Of a stretch of DNA of 64,000 bases, positions 1 to 11,650 are shown in pieces. The stretch is from Xestospongia muta (Eukaryota > Porifera > Demospongiae > Haplosclerida > Petrosiidae). The stretch spans positions 6,684,923 through 6,748,922 of the forward strand of contig OY848922.1 of NCBI GenBank assembly GCA_963693285.1, written 5' to 3'. The translations under genes were made by a program, and so were the position numbers. Positions within the stretch are counted from its first letter, which is position 1, and every line of letters begins with the position of its first letter. Under the pieces are notes generated by a model. It saw nothing but the letters and a program-made list of their open reading frames with translations, was not told the DNA's origin and ran no database searches.

Positions 1-422
1 ATTTGTGTCAATTGTCTCCCTTAAATGTACTGATATGTCACAAATTTGTGACAATTGTCCTGTAAGGGTTAAACAACAATCACCCTTCAAAAATTTACAA
101 GCAGGGTTGTTTATGAATTTGAACCATAAATATATGTACATATTAATATATTCTATTTACTTAGCAATGACAGTTTCTATCTCTTTATAAGCTCAATATA
201 ACATGATGTTATTACAACAAGTTTATAACACTACAAAGAAATGATAGGAGAAATAGATTTGAAATGAAACATCAAGAGTTACGAAAAGTCAAGAGTTAAC
301 ATTTCATGACACCTTACAATTACATAATATGTACTAGACTCTTATTGTTTGTTTTATATACATTAAATAGAACAGAGTGTAAAATAGAAGCTTCATTAAT
401 ATGCTTACATATATATACTGAC

Positions 423-521
423 CTTATCAGTATGGTGGATATTCACACCATGCTGAAGTAACAAAGTAACAACATCTTTGTTGCCATTTCGTGCTGCTTC
501 TATCAGTGGACTCCATCCATC
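423..521 (-). CDS. Gene A ankyrin exon 4
   Basis: A 99-nt phase-0 exon encodes one 33-residue ankyrin unit beginning DGWSPLIEAARNG, with the second helix VVTLLLQHG. It is bounded by acceptor TAG and donor GTCAGT on the minus strand. Confidence 0.8.
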
Positions 522-3500
522 CTACAATTAATAAGAACAAAATGTAATTAGAGACATACATTAAGTATTAATTTTTAATTACATGTTATTATATTTAACA
601 TTATGTACATGTTCATGTACATAACATGTACATGTACTTGATATACTGGTCAATTAAGGACTGGGTATACTCACTTTTTAAAGATTTTAAATGATATATG
701 CGATATGATAAAATTGGGAAAAAGAATGATCATTTCATAAAAACTAAGAAATTGTTAATTCTTAGTCTCAAAGTTGAGTGACTATTGTGGACTTGTTATA
801 TTTTATTGCATATTACAAGCACTATCTTAACGGCAACAGTAAATGACTTCAATTCCCTCCAATCAGGAATGAGTTACCAGGTTATATCATATGTAATGAG
901 ATCAATAAACCTCATTGAAAACCTCCAAAAGAAATGAAGGTTTATACTTAAACTATGCACTATCAAAAAACAGCCATCTTATGAGTTCAAATTGTCACAT
1001 GATCACTTTATGATGTCATAAAAGCTCTGATCATAATGTTACTATTTCATCATAATAAACTATATAGTGTTGATGAGCAATAGTAGTACAATTCAAATAT
1101 TGTACATTAGTGGTTATCAGTATATACAATGTAACACTAATGACAAAGAAAAACAAAACCATATTTTATAAAACATTCTAAGACTCTTTTGAAGACACTA
1201 TTGATGCTGTAAGGGACTGGATTATTAATGATTTAGAGTACTGCGATTTCTTGATTGCTATGTGCACCAGTGACTCAAAATACTCCATTGATCTCAACAC
1301 GTACATAATATTATAGTCAATTCAAAATAACATAATTACAATTTTTTTATTCAATTGCTCATGATTGTTGTAGCCATTGGTAATTTTTATTTTCTTATTA
1401 TAGGTTTTTAGTAAATGTTACAATGTGATTATAGGAAACTATATATGATAGGTAGTACACAGTGGACTGATGTGTATAATATATACAGATTTTATGAGAT
1501 ATGAGATATCATATGAATAGATACTTATAGATAAAAGGTATATTTTAACTACAACCTACTCAAATGATCTACAGTATATAAATCTGCATCTGCAAACAAC
1601 AATATGTCTATCGTGGCTAAGTGAATGCCCATGCTTGACACAAAATTATGTCTATCACATATAATCGTTAGTACTGTGATAATTATGTAGTTATTTAAAA
1701 TAATCTGATTCTATTAATTTAAAAAAGGTAATATTGTAATGTTTATATTCATTGATGTCTCATATCATGTAAATATACTGTATAGGTTTTTTTTTCGAAG
1801 GTGGGGGGGGGGGCAATATTTTCTTAGATGACGTCAAAAAATTTTGTTGGTTCATGGTAAAAATTTCGTTGTCCAGCAATCTAGTCTAAACCACACCCTT
1901 ATACACATGGTGTACAAATGGCATACTTTGCCATTCAAGCCATGATATGAGACTACCACCAGTACAAACGAACCTGGGATGCTAAATTTGGGAAACAACT
2001 TGAGTGCCAGAGAGAAATGAGTTGGCAGCTGCAATCAAAGTTGACGGTACAGATTGTGCTAAAGAGCCATGAGGATAGGGTAGGTTGTTCTTTTCCCTCT
2101 TAAAGTATTGAAAGAAGGCCATACTGAATCTAAGACTCGTTGATCAACAACGTGATAACATGCATGCAACCACGTGTACACATGAATGGGCAGGGCACAT
2201 TGCATCTAATTAAGTTTTGTGGGTAAATATTTCATGTTTTGTTTCTCAACCACGAAAACCAAACAATACGTTTGATGTACAACAGGGGGTGTGGTCAGAC
2301 AGTGTGTCTCAATATATAGCAGGTATATTATTATATCTATAGTACCACATACAGGGGCGGTTCTAGGAATGGCGTTAGGGGGGGGCTGTAAATTTACGAC
2401 CACGCCCTTTATTTTGTACATGCGCAAATATAGCACAGTTAAAAATTTAATTATTAAGCACAGTTAAAAATTTAATTATTAAGTATTTCCGTCATTCTCA
2501 TTCGTCTTGGGTACAACCTAGCAAAATTGTCCAGGGCGGCTTCGAGGTCGATGTCAATATCACGATGTACGTGAAGTAGAGTTAGCCCAGTCAATCTGGT
2601 GTTGGTCATTGTTGATCTAAACGGAGTCTTGCTCCTTTTTAGACTGCTGAAGGACCTCTCAGCGGTGCAGGTTGTTACTGGAAGTGTGCAGAGGATTTTT
2701 ACAAGAGCTGTGATATTTGGATACATGGAACTGATGTGTCTCAACGTGTGTGTTAGACCTTTAGGCAAGCTGCTTTCTCCATGGTCCTCTAGTTCTCTTC
2801 GCCACTTAATCTGCCAGCAATGAAGTTCGCTCTCCAAGCACTCTGGAGATGGCAGATCATTTGTATAAAGGTCTGAAAGATCTTTGAACCTTGAGATATG
2901 GTCATCAGATTCCAAAGAGACAAAGAGAGACGGTACGATTGATAAGCCAAGCAGTGCTCTTCGCTGGTGTTCGTCAAACCGAGATCTCAGCTCACACAGG
3001 AGATGGTCGAGCACTGGGATTGATATTGTACGTCTAAAGTACTCGCTCGGGGTATCAGCTGGGATGTTGCTCCGTTGTGTTTGTCTACCACATCTCCTTG
3101 GTACAGAAGGTTCTATGCCAACTTCTAAGAGCATCTCTGTAATAGTCTGGAACCACTGAGCATGATGTGTGTCAATGTTGTCTCGTACATCTTGAAGTGT
3201 TGCTGTAACAATGTCAATCTCACTCACAGCTGTCACGATATCCTTAGCCTCAGCTTGGAGACTTGCTGTAACTGCTTTGAGATACTTGAGGCAAGAGTTT
3301 GTTATGACCAGAGCACTAACAAAATCAGTTGTGGTAATTGCCAAAATCAGGCCTCTTGCATCAGTCAGTGAATCCTGGCTCCACAGTCTAGCACCATCAT
3401 TGCAGATGTTTTCAAAGCACTCCACAACTGAGAGGTAGAGTTGCATGAAGACCTCAACGGCATCAATGCGTTGAAGCCATCGTGTTCTGCACATGTCTTT

Positions 3501-6500
3501 GAGTTTTCGTGCAGATGAGGATTGTTGACGTTCAGAAATTGCCTTCTCAAAAGCCCCCTGACGTTTTGGATGGGCACTGAAAAACTGGTACACTCTACCC
3601 ACAACTGCCATCATATTACGTACACTTGTCACCTCTAGGGATTTCACAACAGCCAGATTGAGGCAATGAGATGAACAGTGAAGGTACATGGCCAAGGGAT
3701 ACTGAGAACAAATCAATGCTGCTGTTCCTTTTACTGAGCCTGCCATGTTGCCAGCTCCATCATAAGCCTGGCCACGAAGATGCTCCAGGTCAAGCCCTAA
3801 TTCCTCAAGTGTACCTGTGATTTTCCTGGCAAGATCATGCCCAGAAATTCCAGTATCACACTCAACAAAGCCAACCAGGTCCTCTCTAACCACCAGTGTG
3901 TCACTGTCGACATACCGCAGAGCAATACTAAGCTGCTCCTTATTTGAAATATCCGTCACTTCATCCGCTATCACAGAAAACCACTTGGCTGCCTTGACTC
4001 TGCTAATGATGAACTGTAATACCTGGTCAGCTAATATGGGAATGATCTGGTTTTGAATTGTGTTCGAGGTATAGGTAGCATTCCGTGCAGCTGAACTAAG
4101 GTGCTGCTCAAGGACTGAATCTCCAGCATCAATGCGAAAGTTGAGCAAGGCTACAAAGTTGCCATGGTTCTGTGAGTCATCCACATCTCTCTCTATATCA
4201 AGTGCGCTGTCTCGATGACCACGTAGTGCAATGTTCTGCCGGCCACAGAAAAGTATGGTCTTCATGATAGAGGAGAGCTTTTGACGATTCATTGAGATTG
4301 TTTCCGCCAGAGATTTACTCATTCTCTGCTGGATGTCAAGCTGTTGACCAGACATTGATTTCTGGAACTCCTCGGCTCGAACAATGGCCACCTTGTGGTG
4401 CTCCTCGTCTGTATGCTTACGGAGGATTTCTAAAGCCTTCTTGAAATTATTGAGAGGACGAGTCACTAGCACACCTGGATTTGACCCACGGTAGCCACTG
4501 GGAGCAAACAGAACGCATGGAAGGCAGAAGCCACCATTGGTTTGTTTGCTATAAACGAGCCAAGTGAAAGACTTAAGCCATTGAAATTGAAACGTGCGAC
4601 CTGTGGAACCCTTTGGGAAATTGTAGTTTGCATCTGGCCGAAAATGGTGAAGAAGTAAATTGTGTCTAGTGCTAGAACTAAGGTGGTGAGAGCCAATCAC
4701 CTGTGCAACGTCGGTGGGTAGTGGCTGAGAGGATTCATCAAGTGCTACACGCTTGGCTGCAGGAAGAGGATCGTCACTTTCAGCTTCACTTTCTGAGCTG
4801 GATTGTTCAACGGGATTTGAGGCAGGGTCATCTCCAGCAGCAGAGTTGATACTCAAGGACACTACAGGAGCCAGGAGAGATAGTATGAAATCATCTATGA
4901 ATTATGTGTATGCATTAAATTTATACCTGTGGCATCCTCCTGACTACTCTGCTTATTGAAGTATTTGAAGAGGGACATAGTTATGATAACAGAGTCGCTT
5001 AGTTATCACAGCTGTAAAAACACTGCGTGCTTTTGGAATGCGCAATTGCGCATGCTCAATACGTAGTGGGTGTGGCGCCGCGTGTTATCAGCGAGCTAAA
5101 GTGCGCGATAAGGTTCTCAGACACAGCAATAGTTTTGGGCGCTACAGAACGAGATTATAACTCAGGTTAGTTCTCTCTAGGCAAGGGGGGTGCTCAAGCC
5201 CCCTTAGCCCCCCCCTAGAACCGCCCCTGACATAGTACACAGTCTACATAATTGTGTATTGAAAATATAGTGGTTATGTATTGTGTATACATATCAATGT
5301 CTAATATGTAAGCAGTTACAAATTAGTAATAAAAAATTATAACAATAGTCAAAACAATACAAATCATATGTCACATATAGAAAGAATAGCTAGAGAGAAA
5401 ACTAAATAAAGTAATAATTATTACTATCATATTATATTGATACTACTACTGTGAACCATGCTTAAAGGACACTGTGAATTAACCCTTTAGTAACGAAGGT
5501 TGCATATTTCTAAGATTTAATGCATAGGCATTAACGAGGAAGGTTACAAATCTTCGACTAAAAATACCCTGGCATATTTATTAAGAATGCTCGTCATAGT
5601 AATTAACATAGAAGAGGAGAACACTAATAAAATGTTTACATTATGGAAAGTGGATACTGTATCATTTGGATCATTCTGCATAGATTAATGATTTTGATGA
5701 AGATGACTTAGAATATGAAGTAATGGACACTTTTAACAATAAAAGGTAAAGTATAAAATTATAAACACACAGAGTAGCTATAATAATACAGAAATGTTTC
5801 ATGGGTGAGTTTAATACTTTTGCACAAAGGATAGCTTTGACACTTATAACCTCAAGAAAATTTCACAAAACAATTCACCTAACCAATGTAGTATTAGATG
5901 GCTTAAAACATTTTCGTTTGGAAACTGTTTTGTGACAACACACTAAATTAATTAATTATGATACAGTATATGGGCTTGTGCATTTTCATTGATAAATTGT
6001 TAAAGAAGACATTTTCATACTATGAACACAAGGTTGTATGGTGTCTGATATATAGAGTATTCACACTGTATATCAATATAATAATACACTTACATAATCA
6101 GGTATATTAGGATCTGCATTTGATTCCAACAGATATTGAACAATATCTATGTGTCCATAACGTGATGCCCACCATATACTAGTACACTTGTCCTACATGT
6201 AATGATAATAGTAATAGTATAATTATTCATCAATATATCAATAGTACAATCATTATACACACACATACACTGATACATATGTACTTACATGTATATGACT
6301 ATAATGATAACTGATAATATTAATAATAATATGTATTATAATAATTGTGACCTAGCTTGGAAAAACCACACATGTTGTGCTAAACATTTGAACAAGCAGT
6401 TGTGTATAAACAGTTACTACATGGTCATTTCGTACATGATCATACCAATCATGGTATCAGGGAAGATCAGTCATTAAATATTTAGATTATAAAGTTGGTA

Positions 6501-8226
6501 AACATCCTGTACAAAATGGCTGCATAGCAAACGTGTATATGCAATTGTTTAGTCAAATTTTTTTGGGTGTAACATTAAATGTTGCACTAAAATGTCTTCA
6601 CAAATAATGTCACAATTATACACGTACATGTGAAATATGACATCACATATTTAATTTATATCTCATTAAGTAATGTTATCATATTATTAGCTAAATAATA
6701 TGAAGTGACAACAAATAGACTGTACACACAGTGAATACTAAATATATATGATATGGTCTAGGAACAAATGACCACACAAAGAAGGAAGAATGCAACTATG
6801 TAAAGCCAGTGTTACATAAAGACACTTGCTGTCAATGACCATATAATGATATGTGTAATTATATTCATAGCAAGTCAATCAGATTCATAATTTCACAAGT
6901 CTTGAAGCTTCCAAATATGGACATGACCAGAGTACTGTCATTTTTCTAATACGAGTTGGCTTTTTTCATGAGAACTCCACACTCCTTCCTCCTTTGTGAA
7001 GCTACAGGCTCCTTTGTGAAGCTACAGGCTCTCATATACTGACTTCAAATGTTTATAAAGCTAGTTACTACTGTATTAACTAAACTGTCATTGGAAAATA
7101 TTCTTTGAAATTGTATTACAAAATCAGCTTGAAAAAATGGCTCTAATACAATGTGAAGGGTCATTAATGAAAGAATTGACAACACCCAACAATTAAAAAA
7201 CAATCCGTGAACACTTTAGCACATTTTGTACACCACATCTAAACATTACAACAAATCTACAAGTTGTACTTGATTATAAAATATTAATACAATCTAATAC
7301 TATAATTCATTTTTATTTAAATGTAGTAGTGTAATCCAGATGACCACAAGTATGCAGATAAAACAAAAGCAGCTAGGATATCAGATAAAATTGCCATATT
7401 GACTTCAGTAATGACTTTGTGAAAGTTAAACATTCAAGCCCCACCCCTTAGCAATAGAGTAAATTATTTATAATATATGCTGTGTCCATTCATTCATATA
7501 TCTCAAATGTTATATATAAAATGTTTTAACTACATGATTAAACTTTGATAAAGACTTTGTAACACACACACATTAATTTATACTAGGTTGATTTAAAGGA
7601 TATATTGTGATTATTATTATAATAACTATAACACTTGTATATCATACATGTAAATAATTATGATGATTTCATAATAACAAGAACTCCTATCATAAGACAA
7701 TATCATCTCTGAATAGTTCTATATTATGACACACTAACGTACCCAATCTTGAGCATTGACATTTGCTCCTTGTTGTAAAGTGTGTTTTACATCATCTAGT
7801 CGTCCATTAGAAGCAGAGTTAATCAGTTGATTATCCTAACAAAGATATCAAAGTTAATAAATGTAATATTACACATAAACAAGATCATATACAACATAGT
7901 TTATAATACAGTAGACATAATATTATAGAAGACATACTATAACAAGAGTACAGTAACTACTAATATAGTACATTGTACTAAGTATATGGACATGACCTAT
8001 ATACAAACTATAGGGTCAAGTACATACGTTACTTATATTATATCAGATAACCTAAAGTAATCCACCAGGCATGTTTAGTTTAGATAGAGGGAATATCTTG
8101 AATCTGATAGGATTACTGAGTGGACTGGACAAAGCTGACCAATCTTATTAAGTGTTACTGAATAAATTCTTTATTTTAGTATATTTAGTATACTTCATAA
8201 GTACTTACCAATCTTCTTTGATCCAT
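423..8226 (-). CDS. Gene A: 5' part of an ankyrin-repeat protein (four exons visible, 3' end outside window)
   Basis: Four exons splice in phase 0: 8209-8226 (ATG, six residues MDQRRL, donor GTAAGT), 7743-7835 (93 nt), 6094-6192 (99 nt) and 423-521 (99 nt). Each later exon is preceded by a TAG acceptor and followed by a GT donor, and each encodes one ankyrin-type helix-turn-helix unit ending in a G/N-A-(D/N) turn. The 93-nt exon (DNQLINSASNG...) looks like the N-terminal capping repeat. The start was chosen because this ATG opens a short exon that joins in frame to the cap repeat; no earlier exon is apparent. The last visible exon ends with a good donor (GTCAGT), so the gene continues left of the window. 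By analogy with genes B-D it may carry ROC-COR-Death parts downstream, but this is not visible. A hAT transposon lies in the intron between 521 and 6094, on the same strand. Confidence 0.75.
522..2351. other. Intron of gene A, left of the hAT element; no gene seen
   Basis: AT-rich sequence with no ankyrin-like exon on the minus strand. The part from about 1790 to 2350 has higher GC, a G homopolymer at 1802-1812 and short open frames, but no recognisable protein. It may be an unidentified old insertion. Confidence 0.5.
2352..2366. repeat. hAT left terminal inverted repeat
   Basis: A 15-bp perfect match to the complement of 5215-5229, starting CAGGGGCGG. Confidence 0.9.
2433..2482. repeat. 25-bp tandem duplication at the transposase 3' end
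   Basis: A unit starting GCACAGTTAAAAATTTAATT occurs twice head to tail (2433-2457, 2458-2482). The transposase stop codon (2472-2474) lies in the second unit. Confidence 0.85.
2472..4978 (-). CDS. hAT transposase (ZMYM1-like / DUF4371 type), two exons
   Basis: This protein cuts and pastes its own element. Exon 1 (4927-4978) starts at ATG 4978 and reads MSLFKYFNKQSSQEDAT plus one base. A 65-nt intron (4862-4926, GTATAA...CTGTAG) joins in frame to exon 2 (2472-4861), giving 813 residues. The long open frame alone has no ATG: it begins at a GTG created by the splice junction, and in-frame sequence upstream reaches a stop without an ATG. Landmarks in spliced numbering: acidic N-terminus; TTF-type zinc finger with CLPC near 130-133 and a downstream DEEHH; RNase H-like core with candidate catalytic Asp 317 (VIADEVTD) and Asp 385 (QAYDGA); CSSHCLNLAV near 413; RW near 478; C-terminal hAT dimerisation region (TCTAERSFSSLKRSK). 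No internal stop or frameshift is seen. Confidence 0.9.
4979..5214 (-). promoter_or_regulatory. Likely promoter/5' UTR of the hAT transposase
   Basis: A GC-rich, CpG-containing stretch (for example GCGCAATTGCGCATGC near 5040) lies between the ATG and the right inverted repeat, in contrast to the AT-rich surroundings. No defined TATA box was assigned. Confidence 0.4.
5215..5229. repeat. hAT right terminal inverted repeat
   Basis: A 15-bp terminus ending CCGCCCCTG, the complement of the left end. It is preceded by C-rich tracts that mirror the G tract at the left end. Confidence 0.9.
5230..6093. other. Intron of gene A, right of the hAT element; nothing seen
   Basis: AT-rich sequence without long open frames or recognisable repeats. 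Confidence 0.5.
6094..6192 (-). CDS. Gene A ankyrin exon 3
   Basis: A 99-nt phase-0 exon encodes an ankyrin unit beginning DKCTSIWWASRYGH, with the helix IVQYLLESNADPN. The acceptor is TAG and the donor GTAAGT. Confidence 0.82.
6193..7742. other. Intron of gene A; nothing coding seen
   Basis: AT-rich. A short 20-bp tandem repeat (CTCCTTTGTGAAGCTACAGG) lies near 6990-7030. Confidence 0.5.
7743..7835 (-). CDS. Gene A N-terminal ankyrin cap exon
   Basis: A 93-nt phase-0 exon encodes DNQLINSASNGRLDDVKHTL followed by QQGANVNAQDW, a typical first ankyrin unit. It has a donor GTACGT and an acceptor TTAG. Confidence 0.8.
8209..8226 (-). CDS. Gene A start exon
   Basis: ATG plus five codons (MDQRRL), then a consensus donor GTAAGT. 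It joins in phase 0 to the cap exon at 7835. Confidence 0.7.
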
Positions 8227-8543
8227 TGCAAAACTGGGAGCAAAATAAAGGACCACACCCAAGTTCTAGAGGTGTGGTTAGATTTAATGGGAGTGGTGTT
8301 ATGAATGGTATCTGGTGATCGTGTCGTAAGAAACTCTCAGTAATGTGTAAGCAATATGTCAATATCTGGTATTCACTGTGTAACGTATTCCTTTACTCAG
8401 TGGATAGTTTCCTATACTTCATAATTCCTATTGCTGTGGTTGTATTGAGATTAAAGTGTTGTTTGTTGTGGTGGAGAATACATTATTATCAACAAGTATG
8501 ATGTCATTATGATGTTGTCTGTTAATTTATATAATCCTTACAG
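8227..8543. promoter_or_regulatory. Possible bidirectional promoter region
   Basis: This region lies between the minus-strand start of gene A and a candidate plus-strand exon at 8544. No core promoter element can be named with confidence, so the assignment is positional. Confidence 0.3.
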
Positions 8544-8614
8544 AGAAGACAAGCTCAACTTGCTAGGCAGGCCCAGATTAGACAAATAACAATTACAAGA
8601 GCACAAAATGCTCG
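8544..8614 (+). CDS. Candidate small plus-strand exon, unrecognised
   Basis: Acceptor CCTTACAG and donor GTAAGT flank 71 nt that are open in only one frame, reading RRQAQLARQAQIRQ and onward, a Q/R-rich helix-like segment. A possible continuation is the open frame 8755-8949. No family is recognised and no start exon was identified. Confidence 0.3.
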
Positions 8615-8754
8615 GTAAGTTCTATTAATATCAATGTATAGAATTATTAACACTCACAGGTGTCAGACATTGTACACAATACACATGTATTTACACGGTA
8701 ATGCTGGCTTCAAATACGTACACGTACATACACGGGTAGAATAAAGTAGATGAT

Positions 8755-8949
8755 ATGATATTCATGGCAATTAATTATGGGCGTGGCGACGTGAAGAAAA
8801 TGGATTCAGTCTGGAGATATTCTCATTCGCGTTCTCTCTCGCCGGTGTTACATAGTACTACTTCATTATTACCTTCTAGCAGTGAAACTGAGAATAGTCA
8901 TGTGGTTGTTACTTCTGAAAAACTGGAAAAACTCGTCTTTATTAAATGA
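8755..8949 (+). CDS. Small plus-strand open frame, unrecognised
   Basis: A 64-residue frame whose C-terminal half (from about MDSVWRYSHSRS) is Ser/Thr-rich and less AT-biased than its surroundings. It lies 140 nt downstream of the candidate exon 8544-8614 and could be a last exon of the same gene. There is no homology that I recognise. Confidence 0.25.
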   Translation: MIFMAINYGRGDVKKMDSVWRYSHSRSLSPVLHSTTSLLPSSSETENSHVVVTSEKLEKLVFIK

Positions 8950-10039
8950 TGTGCTTAATTAAGATTGAATTATAATACATGATACATGAAATGATAAGGA
9001 TTAAATACATGGTTTTCAGAAATGCAAACTACAAGTACATACATGGAGATTTAATAATACATATAAGTACATACACGGTTTGGTTTTTAAAATACAAGTA
9101 CATACAAGTACACGCAAAAACCCAATACATGTGCAATGTCTGACAGGTATCCAAGTGAGCAAGGGTTGCAATACTTGCTGTTTGTGTCAATATGTCTGTC
9201 TGTTCTAAAAGCATATACAATATGGCAGAGTTTATCACTCCCAAAAATTTACTGTATTTACAATACACAATTATCTATATTAATAATAGGAATTTTCCAA
9301 AATGTTCCTTTTGAATTTTACTTGCCTTTATCTGATAAGATCTTCATATCCAGACCCATTTTATGAATTATTACATTATAATTGTCACATGATCACTTTA
9401 CTTGTTGAGACTTCAATGAAGAGTGTACTTTCATGTTTGGTTGTACTTTTTTGTTTCACTAAGAGCTATTATTCTGTTGGGCCTTGTAATAATTAATGTT
9501 TGATGTTTGACTTGTGAGCTATTTTATGTAGCAAGTGTAAGTGAGTCAAGTGTTTGTACATTCAGTATTGTTAATGTAGTTATATAACTGAAACAACCAC
9601 TAGAATATGTATTGGTTAAAGTATCATTACAATGTAAGAGGTGTGGTCTTAACTATGACTGTTGTATTAGACCACACCTGAAGTGTATCACTTTGTAAAG
9701 AATAAATCTTTAATTTATTTATTCTTGATTATGATCAAAGACACTTGATAAGCCAAAATTTGTTTAAAGTGTTGAGTATATCAAAACATTTGAATTTTAG
9801 TGCTAATTTATTTGTTGAATAAATGTATGATTGAATGATGTTTACACTTTCATTAATGTTATATATACATGTACATGTACCTATTAGATTGTACACTAAC
9901 TGTGATTATAATAATACATTATATTACATGTTACTTGAGCTACAGCTTAAAAAAGAGCAGCTAGAAGGACTACTTAATCCAACCTTACAAGGATACTTAC
10001 AAGAACATCTGATGGTACTCATCATATTATAGTGTTTTT
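8950..10039. other. Intergenic; no supported gene
   Basis: AT-rich. The short plus-strand frame ending near 10032 contains a coiled-coil-like stretch (LQLKKEQLEGLLNP) after a possible acceptor near 9950, but nothing else supports it. Confidence 0.4.
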
Positions 10040-11650
10040 GATAGTCTATCCATCAGGTCTGATTGGGCAGTACCACCTAACAACTTCATAATGTTCTATT
10101 GTTATAACTCCATATAATATATTACAAGGTACATTGATTGATTATCAGTTAAAGTGTCCTATTATCTACCATCTTATGATCAAGATATATGATTAAGATA
10201 GATCAATGAAAGTTGTGAAAGTGGCTGAGGCTAATAAAGTGGTTGGCCCATCTCCAGAATATTCTGTACTTACTACTGCTAATGATGACAATGATGTTTG
10301 TTGTTTGTTGTCAGGAATTTGAAAGTGATAAATTGAAATAGTAAGTGAACTAGCTACACAAACTCCACCCACTTCATGTCACTGACTACAACTCATCAAT
10401 ATTACAGGTTATATAGTTAGTATACTATGAAAGTGACTTTGTAAATGATTGTGATGACAATGTATCCTACATTACTGTTGATATATAAGACTAACTGATC
10501 TGTCATTCAATAGTATGTAGTGTACACAGTCAACACTTCATTTATTCATTCAGAAAAGATGAGGTTTCTTTATTAGATTTAATTACCTTATACTAAACTC
10601 CTCTGTTCATAATATGTAGTGTTTTATTACTGTTAAAAGTATAAGTTATATCTCATGTACATGTCTATGTATCTTTAATATGTAAGTTTTGTTCAACATG
10701 ATCATGACATAAACAATTCACTTATCATTGTAGTAATACATAGAGTCAGACCTATACATGTTTCAGAAAGAAGGCTTCATTTTCTATACATATAATCATA
10801 TCACTAAACAATACATGGTGTGGTCAGAATACATACATACATTAGTCTGTTTGATAAAACCTCTGTAGCAATCACTGCATCTAATCGTTAAAGTAACATG
10901 TGTTGTCATGACAACAATTCCTTTGAATTATATATGCCTTAGCTTTTCGTGATCAGTTCATTGTCATGTCACTACAAAGAAAGATAAACTGAATTTGCAC
11001 CTGACTGTATGTAATGAGGAGGATATAGTGAAGGACATAACTTACTACACACACCAGTCTAGTGTGAGTACATGTACATATATTATATCAGTATGATTCT
11101 TATAGTGTGTACAGTTGACATAATAAATTAACCACAAACACTCTAATGATTATCCATATAAGGACAAAATGAACAAGTAATATTTCAACTATAAAAACTA
11201 CTATGTCAATGTATCTATTTATATTACTATTATTAGTTCATCAATGTATCCTATATATCTTATTCCTTATGACTTCACTCTCTACTTTGTCATCTATTCC
11301 ATTAAGTCATACATCTACATGTATCTATGAGACCTTCATTCATTAATTGATACATTCATTATCTAGTTATACATTAAATACATTAATATGACAAGATGTA
11401 TGTACAGTAATTCATGTACACATCAAATGAGATAGGAATAACTCATATATAGTGCGAGTGGTCAAGCAGAAAAGTGTGCTCAAGAGATACATTCACATCC
11501 AACACAAATCTTGTCCAGACCTTGTATTAGAGGCAGTCTTATTCATTGAACCATAAATAAACCTTAAACTGATAGTAATCCTAAACATACATATCATAGT
11601 TCATGATAACTGTCCTAGTATTAACAAACATTTTGTTTCAAGTAATCTTA
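10040..11650. repeat. Segmental duplication copy 1 (of 17.02-19.85 kb)
   Basis: The segment from CCATCAGGTCTGATTGGGCA (about 10052) onward matches the sequence from about 17023. After the inserted element, 18622 onward matches 10425 onward. The match holds with scattered substitutions and small indels to about 11600. Shared landmarks include GTGATGACAATGTATCCTAC and ATCTACATGTATCTATGAGA. No long frame is shared, so it is probably non-coding or long dead. Copy 1 retains an uninterrupted TATA at 10421-10424, where copy 2 carries a transposon. Confidence 0.85.

Larger units (their letters stand above)
2352..5229 (-). mobile_element. Complete hAT-superfamily DNA transposon
   Basis: The ends are inverted repeats: CAGGGGCGGTTCTAG at 2352-2366 and its exact complement CTAGAACCGCCCCTG at 5215-5229, each followed inward by a G-rich (C-rich) tract. 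These termini match the CAGGGGCGG type common among animal hAT elements. The 2.88-kb element encodes one split transposase gene on the minus strand. The flanks carry a 5-bp direct repeat ACATA (2347-2351 and 5230-5234). An 8-bp duplication, expected for hAT, is not seen: the left flank is ACCACATA and the right is ACATAGTA. Intact ends and an open transposase frame suggest a young and possibly active copy. Confidence 0.92.

Noticed and set aside
2599..4056. Short plus-strand frames opposite the transposase (2599-2823, 2884-3159, 3162-3438, 3817-4056)
   Set aside because: They are antisense shadows of a well-supported transposase exon and show no family features.
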